Shown here in pieces: positions 25,144 through 38,510 of a stretch of DNA of 64,000 bases. Positions within the stretch are counted from its first letter, which is position 1, and each line of letters opens with the position of its first letter. Origin of the DNA: Theobroma cacao (taxonomy: Eukaryota; Streptophyta; Magnoliopsida; Malvales; Malvaceae). Both the position numbers and the translations under genes were made by a program. The notes under the pieces are model-generated. The model searched no databases, was not told the origin of the DNA, and saw only the letters and a program-made list of their open reading frames with translations. Location of the stretch: positions 22,605,613 through 22,669,612 of the forward strand of contig NC_030852.1 in the NCBI RefSeq assembly GCF_000208745.1, read 5' to 3'.

Positions 25144-28100
25144 CTAAACCAAGAAATCTGTGTCAGAAAGTTCAAGCACCTTGTGAGGACCAATGGGGTT
25201 TACACCTGGCCGGAATCCATTCCCTTCAATATACCTGCAATTGGAATAAAATGAAGTTAAATATTTTTTTCTTTTTGACATTAGCGAGGTTCCAAAGAGG
25301 CTATTTTCCTCGCAAATTAAGAGATGAAGTCAACTCACAATTCTTTCAAGAAAGGATGCTTATAGAATGCATCCGGAATCCTGCCTGAGAACTGGTTATG
25401 ATCCAAGTACCTGTTATTGTTGAAGTTTAAGTGCAGAAGTTAAAGATCAAATTGAAATAGACTCATGCTACCTGTTCTTCATGTTATAGACACCCTCCCC
25501 CCCCCCCTCGCCTGTCCTTTTTTTTTCCCCTTAAAGTTTCATCAATTAAAAGAAATGCAATGACCATGGAACAAGCATTTGCAAAAAAAAGTGAAGAGAC
25601 TGAGCAAGAAAATTAGTCCAGATTTCCAAATCAAACTAGACTAAGTGTTTTAGAAAATCTTACAAATATGTCAGTTTAGGAATATGGGCAAGTGCTGATG
25701 GTATTGCACCAGACATCTTGTTGTATGAAAGGTACCTGTAACCAGCACAAAATTAAGTTTTAAGGATTCCAAAGCCTAAAAGAAGAAGAATCCCATAGTA
25801 CAGATTGCTTAGTTACTGTATTAGTTGCACTCACAAAATCTCCAAATTTGTCAAATTTGCCAGCTGAGCAGGAATTCCTCCAGTCAAATAATTGTTATTT
25901 AAGTACCTGCATCAATGCAAACTCTAAGAAAACTGTGTCTTTGATCATATTGCATAACAAATCATGCAAAAACTTGCACAACATAAATTCTTGACAACAA
26001 GAGTTTTATAACACATTAACAATTAAAATATAACATACAAATTACGTAGAACTGGAAAGCCTCCTTCAAAACGAATAAGCTCCCTAATGGTACCCACCAA
26101 ATGATTATTACCAACATCCCTGAAAAACCAAACATGAACATGTAGCATAATGATTAAAATATCCTGCCAATAAAGGATAACCACTAAATGTTATAGAAAG
26201 GCACTTCTCAAAAAAATGTTATAGAAAGGTACAGAAGTAGTCGACAGAATATTACAAGTGCCGAAGGTTTTGTAAAGTCCCCAATTCTGGCGGAATTCGT
26301 CCAACGAAACGGTTTTCTTGAAGGTACAGATAGCGAAGCTCTGGTAGATTGGCAAGCTCCTTAGGAATCTCACCCTTAAAATTATTAAAGCTCAGAGACC
26401 TAAAGAAATTTCGGTTAGATCTTTCCCAATTTATGCTAGCATGAATGTACATACAAACACATTCAACACTGAGAGAGAGAGAGATATTTGTGCAAATATA
26501 CAGTTACTCACAGATGGGTTAGTCTTTTCAGCTCACCAATCTCAGGAGGAAGGACATCTTGGAGTTTATTCCACCTCAAATTTCTGTGCAATGCATCGCA
26601 GTTATGGAAAAAACTTATTCTCAGATGAATGCTAACAAAATTTTGAAGAAACTAAAATGCTTTTGCCTACAAGTTTATACATAATTTGTTCAGTAAAAAA
26701 GAATGGCACTTATAAATATTGGCCTAGATATTGCACGTGGTTAATATCCAATACTGAAGCTTTTGGATCTACTGATGTAGTGTAAGGTAGCAAAGTAACA
26801 GAAGTATAGTTGCACACAAAATGCTGCCAGTAAGGGTGACATGGTTAATATAATTTATATAGCAAGCTGTAGCTTTGCTGGTGTATGTAGTATACTTCAG
26901 AACAATTTGAGACAGACAAGTACGTCACTGATAACAAAGACCTGGAATCAAAATTGCTTCACTCATGGAAAAATAGTTATGAGAAAAAACAAAAGCAAGA
27001 AACTGTTAACTGAAACTCAAAGCAGAGTACAAGAATTGAGTCAATTCATACTAATATCTACAGAAAGAGAGTTATTATGAAGTGTCCCACACGAATAGCA
27101 GATCACAGAAGAAGAAAACATACAACATCCTAAGTCGTCTCAGCCGTCCAATTTGGGGAGGAAGAGGGCCAGTTAGCTTGTTGTTATGGAGATCCCTGCA
27201 CATTAGCAAAGTCAAGAAGGAAAAAGTTCCACTTAGAACTCTCAAATTAATTTTTGAGGCTAAAACATCTACATGATAGCCCCACTATGTGATTATTCTG
27301 TTCATAAAATTATTTTTATGTTAGTGAGAACCAAGACTACCACATACTAGGATACTACATGACACATTATTTCTAAACTATTTCAAGGAGTTGTAATTTG
27401 TGTACACAATTAAAAGCAACAATGCGAAGGAATGAATGCATAAATTATGCATATGAACACTATACAAGACATGCAATCCACAGTAGGCGTAGTAAAGCAA
27501 TTGATGCAGCTGAAAAAGAGATAAGGGGCAATATCAAAAAGGTAAATAGAAGAATCCATTTTCATCAAGCTTTTGAGTTACCAGCCTAATTTCTCCCTTT
27601 TTCTCTGCTCCTTACCAGACGGAAGTGGAGAAATGCACAGGTTGCTTTTCCCTCTATATATGCTTACCGCTTTAAAATGCCAATTTCATCTGCATGGTCT
27701 ACAGATCAAGAGCAGGAAATGACACTTGTGCACATGCAATATTGTGACGCCTAACAGTCATGACCAAAAAGAACTTATGGGCATCAAAACTTGATCTTGT
27801 TATTTGACGCTCCAATTTACAGGAGATTCGATTGCCATTTTGAAGGACAGTCAGAAAATGAATAACAAGGTACACATTTTGTTCACCTTCAAACAACAAA
27901 TATATTTTAGCTTATTAGGCAAGAAAGATTGAACTTACAGCCTTGTTAAATCCAACAAATTAGTTACAGCAATAGGAAAAGGACCAACAATTGATACAGC
28001 ATAAACTTCCCTGTAAAAGAAAATAATCATAATCATGAGCCAAGGAGAAAGTTGAGACAAACCAATAGAATTACATTTGTGGTGAATCATGGCAGAAAAG

Positions 28101-29083
28101 TATCCTAACCTCTGACATAAGATATAAATAAAAGTTGGAATCAAAGATAGAATGAGAAAGCGAAATGATTTGAAATTGAATTATTCACTAGGTTGCTTTA
28201 ATAAATCAAAGACATACGCTTTAATTTATGAGAATATTAAGCAAAATTGAGGCACAAACTTCAAATTTTAAAATAGAATGAATAACCAGCTATGATACTT
28301 ACAATTCAGTAACAACTCTATAATCTCCTTGAGTAGAACACGTTACACCAGACCAGGGTGGTAAATCACCATCTCCGCAGGGATCATCCCCAATCCATGC
28401 ATATACCACTCTCCATCCAAGTGATGCTTTTATTTCATTTAAGGCTTTTACTGCAATAAAAATACAAACTCTTAACCCATCGCATGGTGCACATTCACAT
28501 TCTATACTAATCTTCTTAAAGATAATAACTCCAATTCTCACTACATCAACAGTAACAACAAATATCAGACCATAAAAAGCAATTTGCAAGTTCTAATCAT
28601 TCTATGGCTTTTGCAATCGGGAAAACAAATTCTTATATTTAACAAAAAATAAAGGGTCAAATCCATTTAGATCAAGATAAATTTTAGTGTATTTATCAAC
28701 TAAGTTGCTAAAAAGTTGAAGCGAAATGGGTAGAAAGTTAAAAGAGATCCTAAAATAACTAAACAAGCAAAAAGATCACAACTTGAATTCATAAAAAATG
28801 AACACAATTACTGAAAGAACCAATTCAACCAAAAAATGGGTTTTCTTTACTTTAATGAAACGAACAAGTATGACATTCTAGGTATGGTAAAAAAAAAAAA
28901 AACTTTCCGGCTTCTTAATTATTTCTCGCGGCATTTTCTCAGAACCAAACAAAGCAAACGAAGGAAGATCCAGCGGAAAGGGTGAAGGGAAAACTTACCA
29001 TCTCTCTTGAGAGTCTTGGAGTGAGCAATGGAGAGTGAGAATGCGAAAATGCAAATCAAAGCTATTGGCCAAAGGGAAGCCAT
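25144..29083 (-). CDS. Secreted leucine-rich-repeat protein, one repeat per 72-nt exon
   Basis: Exons in gene order: 29083-28999, 28450-28303, 28010-27939, 27195-27124, 26583-26512, 26399-26256, 26119-26039, 25906-25835, 25735-25664, 25410-25339, 25234-25144; 326 residues. It starts with a signal peptide (MASLWPIALICIFAFSLSIA), then an LRR N-cap (ALNEIKASLG to the Cys pair in DDPCGDG and GVTC), then about nine to ten plant-type LRRs (LxxLxxN-LxGxIPxxL), ending SDTDFLV with no membrane anchor or kinase. Seven exons are exactly 72 nt, one is 144 (two repeats) and one 81; every intron within the repeats is in phase 2. Likely an apoplastic LRR protein with a protein-binding role; no ligand can be named. 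The family is well conserved in plants. Confidence 0.9.
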
Positions 29084-29134
29084 GTTTTTCGGTAGAGAGA
29101 GATCTAAGCCCAAGGAGAGTGAAAATAAATCCTC

Positions 29135-29141
29135 ATTTATA
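29135..29141 (-). promoter_or_regulatory. TATA box of the LRR gene
   Basis: On the minus strand, ACATATAAATGAGG lies about 52 bases before the ATG at 29083, with a CT-rich leader between. Confidence 0.55.
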
Positions 29142-29644
29142 TGTAACAAAATTGGAGATCCGGTCACTCTCTTTTTCTCAGTTTTACACAGTAACTCTTT
29201 TATACATTATTGGCCTTTGCCGACACAGGTGAACTGTGGGGGGGAACAAGGGTAAACAAATAGATAAATATTTTTGTACACTTCCTATTTAGATAATGTG
29301 AAAAAAAAAAGGGCGAATTTTAAATGCCAATTTCTTTTTTTTTGGAAAAATTATATTTTTTATCAAATAAAAAACATAAATCTCTAATTTTAAATGCCAA
29401 TTTACATAAATCTCTAATTTTTATCATCTAATTTTAAATTTTAAATTAAAATATAAAATTTTTATTATTTGAAAATAGACTTTTACTCCTATTTCAGATT
29501 GTATAATTATTCCCTTGTAATTTCTTTTTTATTTTTTTATTTATCATGAAAACCTAAAACGATGCGTTTTGCTCTACATCTCCGTAGTCATTCAGCCAGG
29601 TAAAGCTACCGCGCAAAGATTCTGTCTTGCCCACGGCACACCTC

Positions 29645-29651
29645 TATAAAA
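29645..29651 (+). promoter_or_regulatory. TATA box of the ISD11-like gene
   Basis: CCTCTATAAAATC lies 51 bases before the ATG at 29702, followed by a short leader with CTCTCTCTC. With the opposing TATA box at 29135-29141 it bounds a divergent promoter of about 500 bp. Confidence 0.65.
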
Positions 29652-29701
29652 TCAAACAAACCTGAAACCCCCGCTCTCTCTCAAAAAAAAAGAAAGAGCT
29701 A

Positions 29702-29986
29702 ATGGCGGCGTCGGGGGTAGCATCGCCGACAAGAACGGAGGTTTTACAGCTTTACCGTTCACTGCTGCGAGTGGCACGGCAGTTCTGTGACTACAACATA
29801 AGGGAGTACACAAAACGACGAACCATCGATGCGTTTCGAGACAACAAGAACTTAACAGACCCTTCTCAGCTGTTCGCCGCTTTCTCCGATGGCAAAGCTC
29901 AGCTGGAAGTCGCTAAACGACAAGCCGTCGTTTATTCCCTCTATGCTCCTAATGTCAAAAGCATTATGGATATTAAGCCCTCTTAA
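29702..29986 (+). CDS. ISD11: ISD11/LYRM4-like LYR protein for Fe-S cluster assembly
   Basis: An intronless frame of 94 residues. The LYR tripeptide is at residues 17-19 (VLQLYRSLLRVARQF), followed by the downstream Phe and Arg/Lys-rich helix (NIREYTKRRTIDAFR) typical of the LYRM4 branch, and by the third helix AKRQAVVYSLY. ISD11 binds and stabilises the mitochondrial cysteine desulfurase NFS1 together with acyl carrier protein, supplying sulfur for Fe-S clusters. Length matches known ISD11 proteins (about 90-100 residues). The start is the first ATG after the TATA box and leader. Other LYR proteins are the alternative assignment, but the C-terminal half fits ISD11 best. The gene shares its promoter region with the LRR gene. 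Confidence 0.85.
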   Translation: MAASGVASPTRTEVLQLYRSLLRVARQFCDYNIREYTKRRTIDAFRDNKNLTDPSQLFAAFSDGKAQLEVAKRQAVVYSLYAPNVKSIMDIKPS

Positions 29987-32461
29987 AAAATTACTTTTTG
30001 CTTCCTTTTATTTTTTAGAAAAAAGAAATAAACTGTGATTTATTGAGAAAAAGTAAGTGTTTTTATGGTGTCTGAAGTTGAATTTTTGTTATTTAATACA
30101 AGTTTTCGATTAGTGGCATGTTGGATTTCGTTTGTTTTATTTTACATATGGGGTTTTCTTTTTATTTTGTTTAATTATATATTCTTTTAGCTAGTAAGTT
30201 AGTGCTTTTTGGCCCAATTCCGGTGAAAGGTAGTCTGGGTTGTCGTTGGTGGAGGTGGAACTTGATTAGATGCAGGTTAGGAAGCACTTGCATAGCTAGA
30301 TTGCTAGTTCAAGTTGCGCTTTTATGCGGAAAAGTGGATATATAATTTGATTATTGATGTGTTATTCTCATACGATTTTAATTATTTATTTTATCCTTGG
30401 TAGATATCGAGTATGTCAAAAGCATGTTTTGAATGTTAGATATGTAAGTAAATGTTAATTACACATATTAGTTGTGGCTTTTTGAGAACTTAGGCAAAAG
30501 ACTGATATTAGAGATTTAAATTATGATATTTTGAGTTAAAAGTTGAATTAGATGGCTTTTGCAGGCATTGAGTTGTTGGCAATTATGTTGTTATGAAATG
30601 CAAATGTTTTTGATAACAAGCTTCGATCTTTTCCTTGTTTCCCCTCCTTCGGGTAAAAGCTGAAGTAGTTTTCGAGACATGTTGATATCAATCCCTAATA
30701 TCAAGTATTCAAAGTTATCAAAATCATTTAATCACCCCTAGGATTCAGGGTGTGCTACTTAAAGGAAGTCACTAGACATTAGATAGTCAAGGTTTTGAGA
30801 AGCATGTCCAACAGCATATCCTGGCTTACCTAATGGCCTTTTATCATGCCTTTGATAAAGGTTCTGGTTACTTTTGGAGTAACAATTGCAAGCAATTATT
30901 TTTGGGAATGAATTGCTGTAGTGGAACTTTTATTGGGATTAATGAGTTTTCATGGTCAATGAAGAGATCTGGGTGAGTTTGAAATCATTTATTGGTATGA
31001 CTAGCCAGTTTTGAGTGTAATTGCAGAATAATCGTCTTGGACAATCTTTGTCATGTTCCATATTAGCAGTGGGTGATGAGTGTGAAAGTGAGCAGATTTA
31101 AGCATCCCAAAGACAATCTTAGATGCTTAGATCCATGAAGTTTGTAGAGTTTTTTAGCTATATTATAAATATGATCATCGCTGTGTATACTTTTCAGAAG
31201 TTTGGCATCCCAGGAATTATGGTGGACAACTCAGTCTTAGTAATTATTATGTTTGTTTCTTGAGTTTAACTCTTGTTGTAGTTATATGTTATTGAAGTAA
31301 ATCCTACTATAGTACTGTTATTCCTTTGGAGTAGCTACATGCAGTTATGCCCCTCTTTCTGGCAGTATGCTTAGAATAAGGATTATATAATACAGGAATT
31401 TTCTGATCACTGCCTGCTTAATAAATCTCAAGCAAGGTTGGTTTTTATTGTCTGGAGATGAGTTGTGCCATTGGCCTGCTCATTGAAGTTGTGTAATTTC
31501 CTTGTGCCTTTGAGAGATATTTCACACATGACATTTGTTGTATTGCCAGAAAATGGGACTCCCCATTAGTCCCATCAGAGTTTTGGCTCTCATTAGTCAC
31601 TTGATTTGTTATGGCTTGCAGTGAATTTTAACATTTCATTGTTTCTACCCTATGAATGTTGGGGGTTTGTTGGTGCCTAGGATTTTGCCCTTCATCAATG
31701 TCTAATAATGCTTTTCATTGTGGATGGTAATTTCCTTTAGACACCCTCCCCCCTCCCCTTCTAAGATGAGAAGAAATGAGGGAATTTTTTTGGTTGAATT
31801 AGTTAGTTTCTTCGCGAGAATTTCATACTCAAATGTCTCCAGTGGATTCTGCCACTGACGGGAAAGATCTAACAAATATTTGAAGAGCATGCATGATCTC
31901 TTGCTTCTAAATCCAGGGACATGCCCTTGTTCATATGATGTTGTTGAATGCATTAAATGTTAGATAGGTCGTCAAGCCATATGCCACGTAACCAAGTTCA
32001 TCATGACTTTTAACAGACCGTATTACCTTGTTATATAACATCTATGGTGATACCATTATGAGATTCGACGGTAATTCTCATCATTCCAGTTCTATTGAGT
32101 CATTCCTGAAGCTTTGCTGTTTGTCTTGCGCAAAAATCATCCTTTTATTTTACACATCACAAAATTGGTTTTGGAAATGGCATGGCACTAGTGCCGACAA
32201 TGGCAGATAGAAAAAGCCATATGCCTCATAAGAGGAAAGCATACAAAGGCCAAAAAGGTCTTAATAATGAACACATCCATGCATGGTAAGAGGAGGAAAA
32301 TTGATACAAATAGTCAAGAGTTTCACTGTATATCAACAGATATGAATAAAGATGTCTAATCCAAATTTGTATGTGCACGGAATCACTATGACAGGGCAGA
32401 ACAGCGAAATAGAAGGGCAGGGAAGGCTGGCAGCATAAGCAAAATCTTTGAGACTTGAAAT
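29987..32461. other. Spacer after the ISD11-like gene, no gene recognised
   Basis: The first part is the 3' UTR of the ISD11-like gene. The rest has an intron- or UTR-like texture (T/G-rich, balanced composition, few long frames) rather than the extreme AT-richness of the other spacers, so an unseen non-coding transcript or gene relic is possible. The last about 250 bases should be the 3' UTR of the minus-strand SNARE gene. Nothing here could be named. Confidence 0.3.
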
Positions 32462-35012
32462 TTACTTTCCAAGTAATCGACGAGCACGTTGATTTGCACC
32501 TTTCACACGGAAATTTAGCTCATCCACATCATCTTGGAGACCATTCAGACCTTTATTTTGCCTGCAATAAGTGTTAAGTGTAGTGTTAATGTGAGATGTA
32601 CTTAAATAACCAAAAATGCAGGCAAAATACACCAAAATAGAAAATCGACAAATCAAGTTGCTCACTTCCTTTTAGCAACGTAAAAACAAGGGCAAAAGAT
32701 TAAATGAAGTCCAGCATGTTATTCGACTGAACCAAAGAAAAAAAAAACCGCAATATCATTTAAGAAAATCAACAAGAAACTAACCTCTCAATTTCAGACC
32801 CCATATCAACGGCCATATCCTTAAGCTCTCCCAGTAGATCACTTAAATCAGAGAGGGCATCATCCTGCTTTGCCTTTTCAACCTGTTTCACAATCCCATA
32901 TAATGAAATAAATTGCATATTCTCATTAAAAGCTTAGATTAGTGCATTGTATTATGCCTTTATCTCATATACTAGTTGTTTAAATATTTTTTTTAAGAAA
33001 AAAAAAGTTATATTTATATTAAAAAAAATAGGCACAACAACACATACCTCAACTTTCTGAAATGCATTTGTGGGTTCCGGGGGTGGTGTTTGAGATTTCG
33101 AGTGTCCCCTACGAACAGGATTCAATCCCAGCTTCTCTTTCTGTTCCAAGTGGCCACCACTTCGCTTAGGTGATACATCTGAAGACCAAGTAGATTACAC
33201 ATAATGTTCAGAAAATATGCAACAAAACAGACATAGATGCAGAAATAATTTCGAAGTCACCACCAGCCTTCAATCTTATACAGGAAATCAAACTTTCATA
33301 TTTTCTATAAAATGGGAGGAAAAAGAAGAGATAATTCACGGAAAGAAAAATAACCTCTTGTTATAACAGGGCCAACTATTGGGCGAGTCTTCTTTGGCTT
33401 CCAAGTTCTAGAGAACATGCCTCCAAGACTTCCCAAAAGCTTCTCACCCTGAAATCAGAAAGAAACTATGATTAAGAGACTCTTTAATTTCATAAGATCA
33501 ATCCACAAGAGGAAAAGTACAAGTTTATTAAAATTTTCAAGATCAAGAAAAGAACAAATTGATAGTTAACAGTCATTCAATCAAGTCATGTGTATCACTT
33601 TCAATCAACAATGATATTTACTTTCAGCACTTAGGCTCTAAATTTATGCCATTGGAAAGTCATAGAAGCATCTGATAAGAGATACTATGGAACAATAAAG
33701 TGAAAGATTTTTTTAATTTAAAGAAAACAGTATTTCAACACATAGGAAGGCATGAATGATGAGGGATCAGAGATGAATGATAAGAAAGATGAACATGCAT
33801 AAAGGAGCAATTTTCATGGAGCACGAAAGATATGAATTCTGAAATTCAACTCTTCATCTTTCTTCAAAAGTGGCAATTCCACCAAAATACAATTACTTTG
33901 TTTCTAGTTAAACTATTAACATCGCTACCTTAGTAAAGACTAGTTTCCTTCCCACGTTTGATCAAGGATTTCCCCTATACAAACTATCAGAAGAGGCAAA
34001 AATCTTGAGTTACATAACACAAGCAGGCGGCCAAGATGACCCTTGCCTTGTCCAGGTTGATGGTCTAATGGCTAACACCAGATCAAAGACATTGACAGTG
34101 ACAGATCAAGCAAGAAAGAAGCTTTTATAAAGCTGTAAGTAGGTTAGGGAAATGATCTTATATGTCTCAAGTAGGAATCTTACGAAGTAGTCTATTGGAT
34201 GAGGAATGGAGCATTTTGGGGTTCTAAAGTTTCAGAACATGATGGCATCAACACTTCATACCATGATTGTGATGTTCAGGGGTAACTATCTGTTCAATCC
34301 CATAGAAACGTAAACTGAAAACTCATTAACGATTTAAGTTTAGGTGACTCCTTTTGATCATCATGCTAGCAACATGAACAAATGCAAATATCCACTTAAT
34401 TATAAAAATATAAACTGTAAGAAAGGTCATCATAAAAATTTTTCATGTTTTTGTCTTTTATGGCTATTCTTCCATCATTTAGCAGAAGGTTTTGCTTTTC
34501 CAAAATGAAAGACATACCCGACTGAGGTCGTGATCAATGCCAGCAGCCACATTGTGGGTCCTGGTAATTTGCTCACCCTGCTGATGTAAGGTGATCAAAG
34601 TGTTGGTGGCACCCTCCCTCATTTCTTCTGCAATCTTCACACAGTTATTGACAGTCTTTGTAGTCTCCTCAGCCTTGTAGACAGCATAGTTCTCCAATTC
34701 TTGCACTGATTGGTTCTCTAGTCCTCCAGAGTCACGGAAATCATTCTTATACTTGTCGCGAGTTGCTGAAGCTTGCCAATATGAAGAAGAAGAAGAGTTC
34801 ACTTTCTGTTCATCATCATCAAAAGGATTTGTGCCAAAGTTAGGAGGATTCAGCGTAGGCTCAGAAGAAGTCCTTCTGGAAGGTTTAAGGGTTTGCTTAT
34901 TGTCCAACTCGTCATCAGAATCAAAAGGGTTGGAGCGAGAAGGAACAACACGCCCAGGATCAACTGAATTATGCTTAGCAGTCTTCAATGGAGATTTCTT
35001 AAAACCTAACAT
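32462..35012 (-). CDS. SNAP33: SNAP33-type Qb/Qc t-SNARE
   Basis: Exons in gene order: 35012-34518, 33448-33355, 33178-33048, 32882-32785, 32561-32462; 305 residues, close to Arabidopsis SNAP33 (about 300). The N-terminus carries two NPF tripeptides in acidic context (NPFDSDDE, NPFDDDE). The Qb SNARE helix runs from about residue 108 to 175 (ELENYAVYKAEE to GEKLLGSLGG), a basic Pro-rich linker follows, and the Qc helix fills the last 65 residues, ending NQRARRLLGK. The linker lacks the Cys cluster that palmitoylates animal SNAP-25, as expected in plants. SNAP33 proteins pair with plasma-membrane or cell-plate syntaxins (such as KNOLLE or SYP121) and VAMP72 in cytokinesis and defence secretion. 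Three-quarters of the family identification rests on the two SNARE helices. Confidence 0.9.
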
Positions 35013-35990
35013 TCTTTTAATGAGTAAAAATACACTGCTTGATCAGGCAGGAGACAGGAAGAAATTATATTCAATCTGCAAAGCAATCAACATTCACTTA
35101 TTAGATCGTGGTGCAAAGAAAAATAGAGATGAAAGGCAGAAATCCAACGAATTCTGTGAGTAGACAACATACGCATCGATTTCTAGCAGCAAAGGTGAAA
35201 AAATCAGAAAGATAATGAAATTGAATATGTAAAACCTTTTATTCAAAAAAAACAAAAAAGGGAACTCGATTGAACAGTCTCCTTCATACTCTTCCTTTTG
35301 AAAATATTCTAGGTGGGAAAAGGGGGGACTTAAAAAGGAATTCAAAAGGCCAAAAGCAAGAAAACCAGATCAGCAATCACGTATAAAGAAACGCAATCAG
35401 AAACAACAATACCCATGACTGGAAGAAGAGATGTTAAAATACGAAGTTTATCATCAAAGACTAAACAAAGTAGGTTGACTTTAGATTTTTCGACACTTTC
35501 TAGAATACCCAGAAAACAGAAAAAAGCATAAGATTCCCTAAGTTTTCACGGCAGGCAACCAAACATAGAAACAAGGAAGAAAGCCGTGAAGCAAACATCA
35601 AAGGTAAGACTCGAGAAGAACCCATCAAGATATCAATCGAGGCTGCTCTAAAATTTCAAAGAGCAAAATGACATAAAAAGGACCAAAATCATTCATATAA
35701 TACAAGAAAAAAGGGGTGTTGTTTGGTTAACCAGAAAGATCGATTTCTGTCCACAACAAGGAGCAAGAAAACTGAAACAACCCATATGCAGAAATGAAGG
35801 CGAAAAAGGAAGAAAGAAGAAAAGATAGAACGGTAGGGAGTACCTGGAGAAATGGAAATGCAGAGATAAATCTTTCAAAATTTAACAACAAACAAAATCA
35901 AGAGAAAAGTTTTGGAAATGTTGGTCGAAATTCGATAATGAGGATCTTCAACTTTTAAAGAGAGAGAGAGAGAGAGGGAGACGCAGGAAA
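35013..35990 (-). other. 5' leader of the SNAP33-like gene with a leader intron
   Basis: On the minus strand a donor CCAG|GTACTCC ends a leader exon at 35844, and an acceptor GCTTTGCAG opens the second leader exon at 35075, 63 bases before the ATG. The inferred intron of about 770 bp lies wholly in the 5' UTR, as is common for plant SNARE and other housekeeping genes. Confidence 0.55.
35959..35977. repeat. (AG)n microsatellite in the SNAP33-like leader
   Basis: About nine AG units on the plus strand, read as CT in the transcript sense. CT-rich tracts just after the transcription start are common in plant 5' UTRs. Confidence 0.85.
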
Positions 35991-35999
35991 CGCGTCTGG

Positions 36000-38510
36000 A
36001 GACTCTAAAGAGGAAGTCTTGAATCAAAGTGGAAATTGGTAAGGAAGTGGGCGAAGCGTAATTATGATTTTTAATTAAATATAGATATTGCCATTTAAAT
36101 TTTTGAAAATAATAATAATAACAAAACCTTTTTCCCTCTCCTCGCTGCATCATGTTTTTGCCTTTTCGAGAATTTCGAATATTTTCTTTTTAAAAAAATA
36201 AATAGTTATAATACTTTTATTTGACTTTTTGAAAATGACTTCTTTCAAAAATAAAAAAATCTTTGATTTTTGTTGAACAATTCAAACATGGAGTTTATGA
36301 ATTACGATACGCGCACCTTTTTGACCAGAACTACTCGCACTTTGATGATGCTAATTTCCCTTAATTAAACAATCCCACTCTATTCAGGCCGCTATTTCCA
36401 CTTTAAAATTTATTAACTATTATTTTATAATATATATATATTAAAAATCAAATATAAAATTTTTAAATTCAAATTTTGAAATCGTAATAATATATTTATT
36501 AGAACTATTTAATCATAACTCATATAAACCATATTTATTCGATTGATTGAAAACAATGATGTGAATTTTGTTGAAAATTTAAGATTAATTAGAAAATAAT
36601 AACATACCAAAAATATATATCGAGAAAATTAATTTTTTTATTTTTGGTAAAAATAAATCTCTAATTGAATATATCAAGAAAAAGAAAAAAGAGAACATCC
36701 TTTTCCGAGTTATGGGTTTGATAGCAACTGAAATGATGCGCATTAACTGCACGCCAAACCATATAGTTTAGAATAATGTTTAGATTAACAATGCCCTCAA
36801 ACTCGATCTAACCTATATATTAATTAAAAATAAATGCAATAATAGATCGATTAATTAGATCTTGGCTTAATAATAGATTAAAATTAAAATCTGTTGCTCT
36901 CTTCTTTTGTAACTAGGGACAACCAATCTTTTATCTTTTTTTTTTTTTGTTTTTTTCCCCTACTTGAATTGAATTTTGGTCATACCACCTAAGTTTTAAT
37001 CCAAATGGCAACTCAACAAAAAGTGTGATATAATCATATGGTTAAGTAATGAATGACTTTTATGGTAAGCTCCGGATATGAAGCTTGACGGGTTCTTCCT
37101 AGCATATGTAAGGAATTCACAAGTGGGGTTTTCTTTTTCCCTTTTATGATTCCAGAAAATCAAGCTATTGACCTTGACAAGGTCATCCTTGGATTTTCTA
37201 TTTCTTCTTGGAATTAGGGTATAATCTCTAGCAACAATTTCCAACATAAATTTGTTTACATGATATTCATTCATTCGGATCAACAAAACAATCATATTCC
37301 AACATTTTGTTTGATAGTAAATATATGTATTATTTATTTAAAAAATTTAAATTAATATTAATATATTAATTGAAAAAAAAAATATTTTTATGGGTATATG
37401 TAAGATGAACATATGATAGAAGAAATTTATATTTATAAAAAAATTAAATTTTTTTATAAATACCCGTTAACCGGATTTATTTAAACAATACAAGTATTAT
37501 CTATGTATGTATAAGAAAAGATGTATAGGGTATAATTTATTCAATTATTTAGAAAAAAAAAAAAACATGATTTTTGAAAAGCACTCTATCCTATTACATT
37601 GTAACCAAATCCATATCTATTTGAATGTATTATTTTGAACATAGTAATCACATCAATTAACATAAAAGACCAAGTTTAAAAAATATAACTATCCAATAAT
37701 AACCCCATTACATGCTGATGGAAGATTTGGGAAAAGTCCAAGACTGAAACTATCCATTCATCCAACAAAACTCCATCAAGAGATTGGTGACCAAAACAAA
37801 ATTGGCGAAACTTCTAGGAAAGACAAGTATGTGAAGTTTTGAACTATTTGGCACTCCCTTCACTTTGAAGAAATTACCATATAACTTGGCTCATTCCATG
37901 GATTGCGTTCAAATAGTTTTAGGTAACTTGATAAATATGACATTACTCCCAACAAAAGAAAGCGGCTGAGATGGTAAAGCCTTTTCTCTTCTCTTAAGAG
38001 CTGAATTCAAATTTATTATAATTCCCCTAATCCAAAGCACAACAATCATCTTTGCTCCTATGACCAAAGTGCAAATGTGTTCAACATTGATGTTTTTAAA
38101 CGGAAATATAGAGTCCAGACTCTTATCTTTTTTCCCATTGATAACCAATTTCAACACACTGTTCAATCAGATAATCTGCTGCACTATTAGACCCTGGACA
38201 CAATCAGTGCTTGATCTTACAAGGGGGAGAGAAACTCTATCATGTCCACCATCCTTTTACCCAGATCCGGATGCAATGTTTTCTCTCTATATGTATTGTA
38301 AAACTGACAACTTTTCATCACAGAAATTTGTACAAGAAAAATGAAGAAGACCACGCGAATCCAAAAGCTTCAGAACCTCCCAGACCAGCTGCACCAAACA
38401 ATAAACTACTGCATAATTGCACACCACTTGAAAACACACACACCAAACAATAGTATTTCTACCTTGGGATATTTGGCTGCCTCGTACTGCCATCTTTCCG
38501 AGAGCCCTGG
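36000..38510. other. AT-rich spacer with a possible SINE fragment
   Basis: No gene seen. Mostly AT-rich sequence with poly-T (36938-36949) and poly-A runs. Around 37961-38020 the sequence GCGGCTGAGATGG, then about 35 bases later CTGAATTCAAATT, resembles degenerate Pol III box A and box B spacing, suggesting a worn SINE; no target duplication was found. The right end is the probable 3' UTR of the coiled-coil gene. Confidence 0.35.

Noticed and set aside
26191..26452. Two overlapping minus-strand frames near 26191-26452 as separate genes
   Set aside because: They are the 144-nt LRR exon plus flanking intron read in two frames.
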